NCBI GenBank assembly: GCA_015258095.1
Contig: JABZIV010000005.1
Location: forward strand, 8,393 to 72,392
Direction of reading: 5' to 3'
Source: Lachnospiraceae bacterium
Lineage (GTDB): Bacteria; Bacillota; Clostridia; Lachnospirales; Lachnospiraceae
DNA length: 64,000 nucleotides
The position numbers and the translations under genes are program-made. Below the pieces are notes generated by a model that ran no database searches, was not told the DNA's origin, and was given only the letters and a program-made list of their open reading frames with translations. Below are positions 1 through 7,259 of this stretch, in pieces; the stretch's first letter is position 1; each line of letters opens with the position of its first letter.

Positions 1-147
1 CAGAAGCTTTAAGTTCCGGTACACAGTCGCTAGACTGATACTGGGATCCTTCGTCCTTAACTCGGCGAATATAGTATCCGCTGTAGGGTGATCCTTGTGA
101 CCACGAATTTGATCCAAGACTTCTTCTCGTTGTCTGGAATAATTCAT
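1..147 (-). CDS. Fur-family metal/peroxide-responsive repressor, N-terminal part (runs off window)
   Basis: The first 49 codons are present and the rest lies beyond the left edge. They read as the winged-helix DNA-binding domain of a Fur/PerR-family regulator: 'HPTADTIFAELR' and 'SLATVYRNLKLL' are the family's helix and recognition-helix signatures. Members bind Fe(II), Zn(II) or Mn(II) and repress uptake or peroxide-stress genes. The ATG at 145-147 is preceded by an AAAGGGAAGG-type ribosome binding site. Which subfamily (Fur, Zur, PerR) cannot be told because the metal-binding C-terminal domain is missing. A 7-1-7 Fur/Per-type palindrome sits about 55 bp upstream, pointing to autoregulation. 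Confidence 0.85.
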   Translation of the reverse strand, partial: MNYSRQREEVLDQIRGHKDHPTADTIFAELRTKDPSISLATVYRNLKLL

Positions 148-199
148 CAGCCTTCCCTTTCTACTTACTTTGTATTATCTTCTTCTCGATAAAACAAAA

Positions 200-216
200 T
201 TGATAATCACTATCAA
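200..216. promoter_or_regulatory. Fur/Per-box operator
   Basis: TTGATAATCACTATCAA is a near-perfect 7-1-7 inverted repeat (one mismatch between arms) matching the Fur/PerR box core TGATAATNATTATCA. It lies between the divergent Fur-family gene and rfbC, closer to the former, and is therefore probably an autoregulatory site. Reading is from sequence only; metal specificity is not deducible. Confidence 0.7.
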
Positions 217-268
217 CATTGCATAATATAAAGTTCCTTCTTCTCTTTGTCAAGCATTTTTTAAAATA

Positions 269-297
269 TTTTTATTTTTTTTCTCTTGTGCTATGAT
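269..297 (+). promoter_or_regulatory. Putative extended -10 promoter for rfbC
   Basis: TATGAT at 292-297 is preceded by TGC (extended -10). The hexamer 17 bp upstream, TTTTTA, is a poor -35. The same TTGTGCTAT context recurs in the much stronger promoter at 2798-2826. Placed 73 bp before the rfbC start. Confidence 0.45.
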
Positions 298-369
298 AAG
301 CAGCGGTACAGAGAATGATAGATAAGAAAAAGCAATAGGAAAAAATGATTTTCAAGAAAGGGACAGGAT

Positions 370-972
370 ATGGGACAGATTCATATAGAAAAGACAGAGA
401 TTAACGGACTGTGTATCATTACACCGACCGTCCACAAAGACAGCCGAGGCTACTTCATGGAGTCTTATAATGAAAGAGATTTTCAAGAAGCGGGGCTGAA
501 CTTACGCTTCGTACAGGACAACCAAAGTATGTCCCAGAAAGGCGTACTGCGCGGTCTCCATTTTCAAAAAGAATATCCGCAGGGAAAATTGGTTCGTGTA
601 ATTAGGGGAAGAGTTTACGACGTAGCTGTCGACCTCCGCAAAAACAGCGCAACCTTCGGTAAACACTTCGGTATCATTCTTACCGAAGAAAATAAAAAAA
701 TGTTTTACATCCCGGAAGGCTTTGCACACGGTTTTCTGGTCCTTTCCGACACGGCGGAGTTCGCCTATAAGGTGACCGACTTCTACCACCCCGGTGATGA
801 GGGCGGGCTTGCCTGGAATGATCCCGAAATCGGCATTGTCTGGCCGGAACTTAGCGGCAGCTATCAAGGAAATGCCGGAAGTGCAGGCTATCACATGGAA
901 GACGGAAGCCCCTTGATCTTGTCCGAAAAAGATGAACTCTGGCTTCCTCTCAAAGAAAGTTTCACTTTCTAA
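370..972 (+). CDS. rfbC: dTDP-4-dehydrorhamnose 3,5-epimerase
   Basis: Full-length (200 aa) RmlC/RfbC family cupin. It converts dTDP-4-keto-6-deoxyglucose to dTDP-4-keto-L-rhamnose, the third step of dTDP-rhamnose synthesis for cell-surface polysaccharide. Visible signatures: 'DSRGYFMESYNERDF' near the N-terminus, 'VLRGLHFQ' with the catalytic His near residue 63, and 'YIPEGFAHGF' in the cupin core. The start ATG has AAAGGGACAGG upstream. The other rhamnose genes (rfbA, B, D) are not in the window, so the gene is isolated from its pathway here. It is followed directly by a pseudouridine synthase one base after its stop codon, suggesting co-transcription. Confidence 0.95.
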   Translation: MGQIHIEKTEINGLCIITPTVHKDSRGYFMESYNERDFQEAGLNLRFVQDNQSMSQKGVLRGLHFQKEYPQGKLVRVIRGRVYDVAVDLRKNSATFGKHFGIILTEENKKMFYIPEGFAHGFLVLSDTAEFAYKVTDFYHPGDEGGLAWNDPEIGIVWPELSGSYQGNAGSAGYHMEDGSPLILSEKDELWLPLKESFTF

Positions 973-973
973 A

Positions 974-2023
974 ATGGCAAGAAATTTACGGATATTGGAA
1001 TATACCGTACCGGAGAGCTTCCACGGGAAAACCGTAGAAGCTTTTTTACGTGAGGAAGGCTATACAAAAAGACTGCTTTCCTCTTTGAAGCGAATGCAAT
1101 ATGAAGAAAATGGAGTAATTTGTCACGGTATAGAAAAAAATGGCAAATGGGTATTTACCGTCGACCGTCTCTCGATAGGCGATCACTTACGTATCTCTAT
1201 TCTGGAAACGGAAGAAGAGCCTTCTGCTCCGGATTTTCCGCTCCCGCTCGAGATGGTTTACGAAGATCAGGATATTCTCCTGTTAAATAAACCCGCGGGT
1301 ATTCCGTGTCATCCCTCTCCCGGGCATTTTGACGGAACTCTTGCCGGTGCTATAGTGTATCACTATGAAAAAGAGGAGAATATCCGCCCCTTCGTCTGTC
1401 GCTTGATTCACCGGCTGGACCTGGACACAAGCGGTATTCTTCTTATCGCAAAAAATCAATTTTCCGCTTCCTTCCTGAATGAAGAAATGCAAAAGGGGCA
1501 GATTCGGAGACGTTACACGGCGTTCTGCATCGGAAACCCTTATCAGCGTGTTTCCCAAATGGCGGAGGAAGGCACTCTTCCTCGCGGCGTTTCCTTCGGA
1601 AAAGAGAAAATCCGAATCCATGCCCCGATAGCCCGCACAGTGCGAGCCGAAATGCGCCGTACTGTCGATTTCGAAATTGGACAAGATGCCATCACAAACA
1701 TTCTCTCCATACAATTCCTTCCGGAAATCAACTGTTCTCTCCTATCATTAGAACTGGAAACGGGAAGAACGCATCAGATTCGTGTGCACCTAGCCTATAT
1801 CGCTTGCCCCTTATTGGGTGATCTCTTCTACGGCATAGAGGAGAATGCTGAAGTCCATAGAAACGGGAACGGAGAGACAAGCGTTCCTTCAATCGAAAGG
1901 CAGGCGCTCCACTCCAGTTCTATCCGCTTCATCCACCCGGTCAAAAAGAAAGAGATGCACTTTTCTATTCCCCTTCCGGCGGATATGCAAACGGTGATGG
2001 ACGTAGGAGAAAAAGCAAAATAG
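974..2023 (+). CDS. RluA-family RNA pseudouridine synthase
   Basis: 349 aa from the ATG at 974, one base after the rfbC stop (a 14-codon longer reading would overlap rfbC; I prefer 974 because the upstream ATG lacks a ribosome binding site and coupling fits). Isomerises uridine in rRNA or tRNA. N-terminal S4-like segment (residues ~1-90), then the catalytic domain with 'LLNKPAGIPCHPSPG' and the hallmark 'HRLDLDTSG' loop containing the catalytic Asp, and 'ETGRTHQIRVHLAYI' near residue 260. The exact target (RluC/RluD-like or other) cannot be assigned from sequence alone. Convergent with the folate gene on the other strand. Confidence 0.93.
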   Translation: MARNLRILEYTVPESFHGKTVEAFLREEGYTKRLLSSLKRMQYEENGVICHGIEKNGKWVFTVDRLSIGDHLRISILETEEEPSAPDFPLPLEMVYEDQDILLLNKPAGIPCHPSPGHFDGTLAGAIVYHYEKEENIRPFVCRLIHRLDLDTSGILLIAKNQFSASFLNEEMQKGQIRRRYTAFCIGNPYQRVSQMAEEGTLPRGVSFGKEKIRIHAPIARTVRAEMRRTVDFEIGQDAITNILSIQFLPEINCSLLSLELETGRTHQIRVHLAYIACPLLGDLFYGIEENAEVHRNGNGETSVPSIERQALHSSSIRFIHPVKKKEMHFSIPLPADMQTVMDVGEKAK

Positions 2024-2031
2024 CTGCCTTT

Positions 2032-2628
2032 CTATCCTCTCCTGCATAAAATCATCTCTTTTTCCGTAAGAAGGGCATCCATATAAACATCCCCTCTTGT
2101 CATCGGAATCTTCGGAAACAGCAAACGCGAAAAACAGAGGCATAGCTTTCTTCCCTCCGCGTCTTTAAGAAAACGGTCATAGTATCCCGCCCCATGGCCG
2201 AGGCGCCCCCCTCTTCGATCTGCTGCAACGCAGGGAATCAGCATTAAAGAAAACTGTCTACGTTCACTTCCTGCAATTTCCTTCTTCGGCTCTAAAATCC
2301 CGAGTGTTCCTTCTTCCAAATCTTCCCAACTCCGGATGGGAACCGCTTCCATTTGCCGTTCTTTTCCGGGTATGCATCGCGGAACAAACACTTCCTTTCC
2401 CATAGAAAGCGCTGTAGAAATCAGCTCTCTTGTATCCGGTTCTTCTTCCATACTGACATAGGTGAAGACCGTCTCCGAAGAGAGAAAAGAAGGATGCTCG
2501 AGCAGGCGGCTCTCCAATGCCGTATTCCATTCTTTCAACTCCCGTGATGAGAATCCCTTTCGCAATGCAAAGGCTTTCTCTCTCCATTTTTTCTTCTCCG
2601 CATCTATATTTGAAAAAAACGAAAGCAC
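2032..2628 (-). CDS. 5-formyltetrahydrofolate cyclo-ligase
   Basis: 198 aa from a GTG start at 2628, chosen because AAAGGGGAG lies just upstream; a longer TTG reading to 2649 lacks such a site. Catalyses ATP-dependent conversion of 5-formyl-THF to 5,10-methenyl-THF, recycling folate. Family signatures: basic N-terminal helix with 'KKKWREKAFALRKG', central 'VFTYVSMEEEPDT', and the C-terminal ATP-binding loop 'RRGGRLGHGAGYYDRFL' (GxGxGYYDR motif). Cytoplasmic. Stands alone, transcribed from an extended -10 promoter near 2680, divergent from the non-coding RNA locus and convergent with the pseudouridine synthase. Confidence 0.93.
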   Translation of the reverse strand: MLSFFSNIDAEKKKWREKAFALRKGFSSRELKEWNTALESRLLEHPSFLSSETVFTYVSMEEEPDTRELISTALSMGKEVFVPRCIPGKERQMEAVPIRSWEDLEEGTLGILEPKKEIAGSERRQFSLMLIPCVAADRRGGRLGHGAGYYDRFLKDAEGRKLCLCFSRLLFPKIPMTRGDVYMDALLTEKEMILCRRG

Positions 2629-2677
2629 GGCTCTCCCCTTTCTGTGCAAGTTAACGATTGTCTTTACGCATTTACTC

Positions 2678-2686
2678 AGTATAGCA
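2678..2686 (-). promoter_or_regulatory. Extended -10 promoter for the cyclo-ligase
   Basis: On the minus strand TGCTATACT appears: an extended -10 (TGC) plus TATACT. No convincing -35 hexamer. Lies about 50 bp before the proposed GTG start. Confidence 0.45.
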
Positions 2687-2797
2687 AAAGAAGGGCAAAA
2701 TCTCTTCCTTTATCCCATACTCTTCTCGAATGAAATTATTTTTCATTTTGTAATAAAAAACAATTGAAAATAAAAATAATATTTTTTTATATTTCTA

Positions 2798-2826
2798 TTT
2801 ACAAAAGAAATTTCTTGTGCTATAGT
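2798..2826 (+). promoter_or_regulatory. Strong sigma-A promoter of the large non-coding RNA
   Basis: TTTACA (2798-2803), an exact 17-bp spacer, then TATAGT (2821-2826) with an extended TGC. Surrounding DNA upstream is very AT-rich (UP-element-like). The predicted start is at about 2832-2834, exactly where the structured, ORF-poor transcript begins. Confidence 0.75.
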
Positions 2827-2831
2827 GCAGA

Positions 2832-3432
2832 CAGAACAGAAAAAAGCAATGCGAAGAGCTTCTTCTCTGAAGAGAAAGGAGAAGAGCAAAGCAAAGTGCA
2901 AGCGGTAAGCTTGCGAACGATAACAAAGAAAGAGAGGTACAATCCGATGGACCCAGAGCAGTACTTCTTTTTGAAGGAGAATCTTAGTTAAGAGAAAACG
3001 AATATTTTGCGTAGCGTTAGGCTATCGGTTTGTAGAAGACTTTCTTCTTATTTTCCAAAACGAAGAGACCTTCAAAAAGAGAAAAGGAAGATACCCCATC
3101 AACCGTTTGTATTTTAGAAAATCTATGGTGCGAGTCCATTTTAAAATATAAAAAGGCTGAAATAAAAAAGGCGGTATAGACCAATGGCTACATAAAATAA
3201 TTGAATATCGTATGAGTTAAAAATAAAAGTGAAACTCATAGAATAATAGAAAAAGTATACATTACGATGACGGGCAGGTCATAAAAAGGCCTCACGGTCG
3301 TAAGAAATACAGTGGAATAGCGAAATCCATAGCGTGTTTCCTAAATTACTTTATGGATTGCTCGAAAAAAGTAGTAAGTGTTAAAAGGATTGTTTATAGG
3401 AAGAGGTGCAGTCATTCGACTGCACCTCTTCT
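2832..3432 (+). ncRNA. Large (~600 nt) putative structured non-coding RNA, family not identified
   Basis: A 920-bp stretch without a convincing protein gene has a consensus promoter at its left end and a strong Rho-independent terminator at 3401-3430. Between them are many local helices: GCAAGC/GCTTGC around GGTAA (~2898-2914), AGGTAC/GTACTT (~2935-2965, with G-U), GTAGC/GCTAT (~3011-3024), a nested TTTTA/TAAAA plus ATGG/CCAT hairpin (~3112-3147), ATGAGTT/AACTCAT (~3211-3238), TTACGA/TCGTAA enclosing AGGTC/GGCCT (~3262-3303), and AATCCATA/TATGGATT with flanking AGC/GCT (~3318-3361). I see no marks of RNase P RNA, tmRNA, SRP RNA or 6S RNA. Size and ornate fold resemble the OLE/ROOL/GOLLD class of large RNAs, but I cannot assign it to one. 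A 14-codon reading frame (2947-2991) lies inside. Confidence 0.62.
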
Positions 3433-3437
3433 TCGCT
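3401..3437 (+). terminator. Rho-independent terminator of the non-coding RNA
   Basis: A perfect 13-bp inverted repeat, AAGAGGTGCAGTC (3401-3413) and its complement (3418-3430), closes an ATTC tetraloop and is followed by a pyrimidine-rich tail (CTTCGCTTCTT). Confidence 0.8.
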
Positions 3438-3443
3438 TCTTAA

Positions 3444-3473
3444 CGAGTATCGCTCGCAGAGCGTGCAATCTCG
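3444..3473. repeat. Dispersed palindromic repeat, copy 1 of 3
   Basis: Begins CGAGTATCGC and ends with AATCTCG around a GCAGAGCGTGC core. Related copies occur at 16022-16053 and 39735-39766. Each can fold into an imperfect hairpin (CGAG...CTCG outer pair, GC-rich inner stem). All lie at transcript ends, like REP elements. Confidence 0.6.
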
Positions 3474-3495
3474 AATTATAGGACAAAACGTGTTG

Positions 3496-3541
3496 GCAAA
3501 AACCGCTCTACAGTTTGATACACAAAGGCTGTAGAGCGGTT
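3496..3541 (-). terminator. Terminator of the dacF-metA-pepT transcript
   Basis: A 13-bp perfect inverted repeat (3501-3513 with 3529-3541, AACCGCTCTACAG arm) followed on the minus strand by TTTTT. It lies 32 bp beyond the pepT stop. Confidence 0.85.
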
Positions 3542-3572
3542 CAATCTCTTATCATGTAAAGCAGAACGAAAT

Positions 3573-4805
3573 TTAGCGGGCAACGACTTCTTCCACAATG
3601 CGAACAAGCACATCAATCATTTTATAGAATGCATTGAGATTCAGATACTCATAAATTCCATGAAAATTATCTCCACCGGTTGAAAGATTCGGGCAGGGAA
3701 GTCCCTTATAGGAGAGACTTGCGCCATCCGTCCCGCCACGTATCGGTGTAACAATAGGCGTAACTCCTTCTTTCTCGAAAGCCTTCTTCGCCGTTTCCAC
3801 AATATCCATGCGGTCCTTCAGCATCTCCGCCATATTATAATAGGAATCTTTGACTACCGCTTCGAACGAAGCGCCTTTTTCCCCATACTTCCGGTTCAGT
3901 TTCTCCGCTATATCCTGAAAAATCTTCTTCTTTTCTTCAAACTTTTCCTTATCGTGGTCACGAATAATATACTCCATCTCCGCATGACTCTCTTCCCCCG
4001 ACATAGAGCAGAGGTGGAAGAAACCTTCATACCCTTCCGTATTTGCCGGGATGCAGGGAGGAAGCATGCTGTTGAATTCCATAGCAAGGAGCACGGCATT
4101 CAGCATCTTTCCCTTCGCTGATCCGGGGTGTACATTGACACCATGAATCTTTAGGCGTGCTGAGGCTGCATTGAAGTTCTCATATTCTACGCCTCCCAGC
4201 TGTCCGCCATCCACTGTATAAGCAAAATCCGCCTTGAATCCCGCTACATCAAAAAGAGACGCGCCGCAGCCTACCTCTTCATCCGGAGTGAAGCCTATCG
4301 CAATATCCCCGTGCAAAATCTCCGGATGCTGCTGCAAATGGGCAATCATGGCCATAATCTCCGCAACCCCCGCCTTGTCATCCGCCCCGAGAAGCGTTCT
4401 TCCGTCCGTAACCATCAAATCATCCCCGACCTGCTCAAGAAGTCTTGGAAAGACCTTCGGAGACAACTGTTCTTCCTCATTTAAACGAATCTCTTTTCCG
4501 TCATAGTTTTTCACAATACGAGGCTGCACATTTTCTCCGCTTGCGGAAGGAGAAGTATCCATGTGGGAAATAAAGCCGATGGCAGGCGTCTTTTCCTTCG
4601 CCTCACCGGAAAGGTTGGATAAAATCCTTCCATATACATAGCAATGCTCATCCAGGCGAACATCCGAAACGCCAAGTTCCTTTAATTCTTTTTCCAGAAT
4701 TCGTGCAAGCTTAAACTGCTTTTCACTGGAAGGAATCTTATCCTGATCCGGAACTGACCTTGTGTCCACCTTTAAATAAGAAATTAAACGTTCTACTGCA
4801 TCCAT
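3573..4805 (-). CDS. pepT: Peptidase T (M20 tripeptidase)
   Basis: 410 aa, the usual length for PepT. A cytoplasmic di-zinc aminotripeptidase releasing the N-terminal residue of tripeptides. Metal-site motifs are in order: 'GFISHMDTSPSASG' (His and Asp), 'GADDKAGVAEIM' (bridging Asp), 'TPDEEVGCGA' (general-base Glu and metal Glu), 'YTVDGG', and C-terminal 'GGDNFHGIYEYL' (His ligand). 'RGGTDGASLS' is the substrate-binding segment of the lid/catalytic interface. Last gene of the run dacF-metA-pepT (43 bp after metA), ended by a strong terminator. Confidence 0.95.
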   Translation of the reverse strand: MDAVERLISYLKVDTRSVPDQDKIPSSEKQFKLARILEKELKELGVSDVRLDEHCYVYGRILSNLSGEAKEKTPAIGFISHMDTSPSASGENVQPRIVKNYDGKEIRLNEEEQLSPKVFPRLLEQVGDDLMVTDGRTLLGADDKAGVAEIMAMIAHLQQHPEILHGDIAIGFTPDEEVGCGASLFDVAGFKADFAYTVDGGQLGGVEYENFNAASARLKIHGVNVHPGSAKGKMLNAVLLAMEFNSMLPPCIPANTEGYEGFFHLCSMSGEESHAEMEYIIRDHDKEKFEEKKKIFQDIAEKLNRKYGEKGASFEAVVKDSYYNMAEMLKDRMDIVETAKKAFEKEGVTPIVTPIRGGTDGASLSYKGLPCPNLSTGGDNFHGIYEYLNLNAFYKMIDVLVRIVEEVVAR

Positions 4806-4848
4806 AACTCTGTCCTTTCTATTTTAAACTGCCGATTGTCTCTCTTTT

Positions 4849-5832
4849 TTATCCTTTGCTTACGGTACTGTCCCGTTCGCTACTATGGTCCTCTCTCAGA
4901 TAACTGTCCTCCGTGACCGGATGTAATTCCGCTAAATCATACGGTGTCTCCTGGTAGACAAAATTCAACCAGTTGCTATAGATGCAATTCGATCCGGAAC
5001 GCCAGGATAAAATCGGCTCTTTCTCCGGATTGTCCTCCGGATAATAGTGCACCGGAACATCCGGCTTCAGTCCTCTGTCGAGATCCCGCCTATATTCCTT
5101 ATCCAGGTCATAACGGTCATACTCGGAGTGTCCCGTCACAAAGATTTGTCTGGAAGAACAGGCTAGAATCAGATAACTTCCACATTCTTCACTGTCCGCA
5201 ACTACATACAACTCTTTATTTCTTCTAAGCGCATCCTCATCTAAGCCGGTGTAACGGGATTGCGGAACATAAAACGCATCATCCATCCCGCGCATCAACA
5301 TTTTCTTCCGATGCAATACGCGATGCTTATATACGCCGCTCAGCTTCTTCTTCAATAAAACTTTCTGAATACCGTAATGATAAAAAAGTCCTGCCTGTGC
5401 CCCCCAGCAGATATGGAAGGTAGAAAAGACATGGGTCTTCGTCCAATCCATAATCTCCGTAAGTTCCTTCCAGTATTCCACCTCGGAGAAGTCCATCTTT
5501 TCTACCGGCGCGCCGGTGATGATCATGCCGTCATAATTCTTCTCCTGAATATCCCGAAACTCTACATAAAACGCATTAAGATGCGTCGAACTGGTATGTG
5601 TCGCCTGATGACTGGAGACTTTCATAAACGTAACTTCCGTCTGGATCGGAAAGTTCGAAAGCACGCGGAGAAGATCCAACTCCGTGTCCTCTTTCAAAGG
5701 CATAAGATTCAAAATCAAAATCTTGAGCGGACGGATATTCTGGGAAACCGCACGGTTCTCATCCATCACAAAGATATTTTCCGATTCCAGAATATGTTTT
5801 GCAGGTAAATTATTCTGTACTTTTATCGGCAT
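4849..5832 (-). CDS. metA: Homoserine O-acyltransferase MetA, acetyl-CoA type by residue 111
   Basis: 327 aa. Transfers an acyl group to homoserine as the first committed step of methionine synthesis. The nucleophile Cys142 sits in 'FHICWGAQAG' and the His/Glu pair in 'TGHSEYD'. Residue 111 is Glu ('TGAPVE'); in studied MetA enzymes Glu at this position selects acetyl-CoA whereas Gly selects succinyl-CoA, so despite the usual name 'succinyltransferase' this one is probably an acetyltransferase. The start has GGAGGGAAGC upstream. It lies 17 bp after dacF, so it is co-transcribed; no SAM riboswitch is visible before it. Confidence 0.95.
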   Translation of the reverse strand: MPIKVQNNLPAKHILESENIFVMDENRAVSQNIRPLKILILNLMPLKEDTELDLLRVLSNFPIQTEVTFMKVSSHQATHTSSTHLNAFYVEFRDIQEKNYDGMIITGAPVEKMDFSEVEYWKELTEIMDWTKTHVFSTFHICWGAQAGLFYHYGIQKVLLKKKLSGVYKHRVLHRKKMLMRGMDDAFYVPQSRYTGLDEDALRRNKELYVVADSEECGSYLILACSSRQIFVTGHSEYDRYDLDKEYRRDLDRGLKPDVPVHYYPEDNPEKEPILSWRSGSNCIYSNWLNFVYQETPYDLAELHPVTEDSYLREDHSSERDSTVSKG

Positions 5833-5849
5833 GCTTCCCTCCTACTCTC

Positions 5850-7019
5850 TTACGCCCCAAAGCGTTTATACAGCGCCGCCTGATCCTTTACGGCCTGCCA
5901 TGTACTTGCACTGCCTCCGGTCACAATCAGAAGATTCTTTCCATTCTTCCCTCTTCCGCTGCTGACCACACAGAACTTAGACTGGCTGACATATCCGGTT
6001 TTCGCCATCTGTACCGTCGCTCCACCCGTATCCTGGGTTTTAATCCGCTGAAGGAATAAGTTCGTGAATTTCAAACCGTTACCGTGTTTATTCGTCGGAG
6101 AAGTCTGATACTGTTCCTTCATCAGAACTTCTCTTGCAAGAGGATTCTGCATAGCCGTCGCCATAATCTGCCCCATATCCTTTACCGTCATGTGATGCGT
6201 CGCATGATAGAGTCCGGTTGCATTTTGAAAATGGCACTGCGAAGACAGGCCCATCTCTCTCGCTCTCTGGTTCATCTTCTCGACAAAAGCGCTTTCCGAT
6301 CCGGCAACTTCCTTCGCAAGGGCAAGGACGGCATCCGCTCCCGAAGGCAGGATGACTCCGTAAAACAAGTCCTTCACGGGGACCTCTTCTCCTACCACAA
6401 AACCGCAATTGCTCGCCCCTCTTTGCTGGATATAATTTACAATATCCTCTGTGATGGTAAGCTTTTTCTCCGGATCGGAAAGATTCTCCACGCACAGAAG
6501 CAAAGTCATCACCTTCGTCATGGAAGCAGGCGTCATCGTCTCTCCCGCATTCTTTTCACCCAATATACTGCCATTATCCAAATCAAAAACCACTGCATAC
6601 TTTGCATCAATCTCTGTGGAAAGGGTCTTTGTCGCTCCGTTCCGGGAGAGCTGTGCAAGGTTTCTAAGAGGAGCGGCGGTTTTTCCGCTCCCGTTCGGAA
6701 CGGCATTTGTTCCTGCGTTCGTATTATTTACACTGCTGCTATTCTTTGGATTATTGGAAGAATTGTTATTGTACAGCAGATCCTCAATATATTCGTAGCT
6801 TGGATCTTTTCCCCGGCCGACTCCATATCCGTTTACAGAAACCGGACCGTAGGAACTGATTCCATAGACCCGTTCTTCTCCGAAAGACTGAGCGGAAAAA
6901 ATAGAAGACAAAACAAAGGAAAATAGAACAGCCTTTCGCAGCAATATCGCTCTTTTAGACGAAAACTTACCGTTCCCTCTCTTATGATGCCCATTCTCCG
7001 GTCTAAAAGTACTCTGCAT
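5850..7019 (-). CDS. D-alanyl-D-alanine carboxypeptidase (DacF/PBP5-like, S11)
   Basis: 389 aa, exported serine DD-carboxypeptidase trimming peptidoglycan pentapeptides. N-terminal signal (basic start, hydrophobic 'AVLFSFVLSSIFSAQSFG'), then a low-complexity Asn/Ser linker (~80-105), then the peptidase domain with SxxK 'TPASMTKVMT', the second motif 'LPSGADAV' and KTG 'MAKTGYVS'. The second motif is SGA rather than the commoner SGN, so the usual Asn is Ala; whether this affects activity is not known to me. The usual C-terminal beta-rich domain and membrane-anchor helix appear to be missing, since the protein ends shortly after the catalytic fold. First gene of dacF-metA-pepT. Confidence 0.92.
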   Translation of the reverse strand: MQSTFRPENGHHKRGNGKFSSKRAILLRKAVLFSFVLSSIFSAQSFGEERVYGISSYGPVSVNGYGVGRGKDPSYEYIEDLLYNNNSSNNPKNSSSVNNTNAGTNAVPNGSGKTAAPLRNLAQLSRNGATKTLSTEIDAKYAVVFDLDNGSILGEKNAGETMTPASMTKVMTLLLCVENLSDPEKKLTITEDIVNYIQQRGASNCGFVVGEEVPVKDLFYGVILPSGADAVLALAKEVAGSESAFVEKMNQRAREMGLSSQCHFQNATGLYHATHHMTVKDMGQIMATAMQNPLAREVLMKEQYQTSPTNKHGNGLKFTNLFLQRIKTQDTGGATVQMAKTGYVSQSKFCVVSSGRGKNGKNLLIVTGGSASTWQAVKDQAALYKRFGA

Positions 7020-7259
7020 TTCCTCTCCAATCCCTTCTCCGGCTCTCCGCCTCTTCTTTAAAACAGATATAGCTTAATACAAGAAACTATCTTCAAATGA
7101 TAATCGGCTGAAAAGAAAAGTACAAGAGCTAAAGCTTACAATATTCTATCTATTTTCCATGCAGAAGAAGGACGCCGGGATTCTCCGCCTATCCGCTTTT
7201 TATTCTATCGCTTTCCTATATCCAGAATAGGAAGATGGATAGATGCGCTGCTATTCTTC

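Noticed and set aside
2764..2991. 75-codon open frame over the promoter and first part of the large RNA
   Set aside because: Starts upstream of the predicted transcription start, has no ribosome site, very AT-rich head; the helices and promoter explain the region better.
2832..3432. RNase P, tmRNA, SRP or 6S RNA at the large RNA locus
   Set aside because: No GAGGAAAGTCC-type RNase P core, no tRNA-like ends or resume tag of tmRNA, no SRP GGAAG/GRRA hairpin, and length far above 6S RNA.
5833..5849. SAM riboswitch upstream of metA
   Set aside because: Only 17 bp separate metA from dacF, too short for any riboswitch; metA is internal to an operon.
6084..6926. Long plus-strand open frame opposite dacF
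   Set aside because: Antisense shadow of a clear DD-carboxypeptidase gene; no ribosome site and no recognisable protein signature.
7204..7241. Inverted repeat TCTATC...GGATAGA after the ComEA-like gene
   Set aside because: Stem is interrupted and no T-run follows on either strand, so I did not call a terminator.
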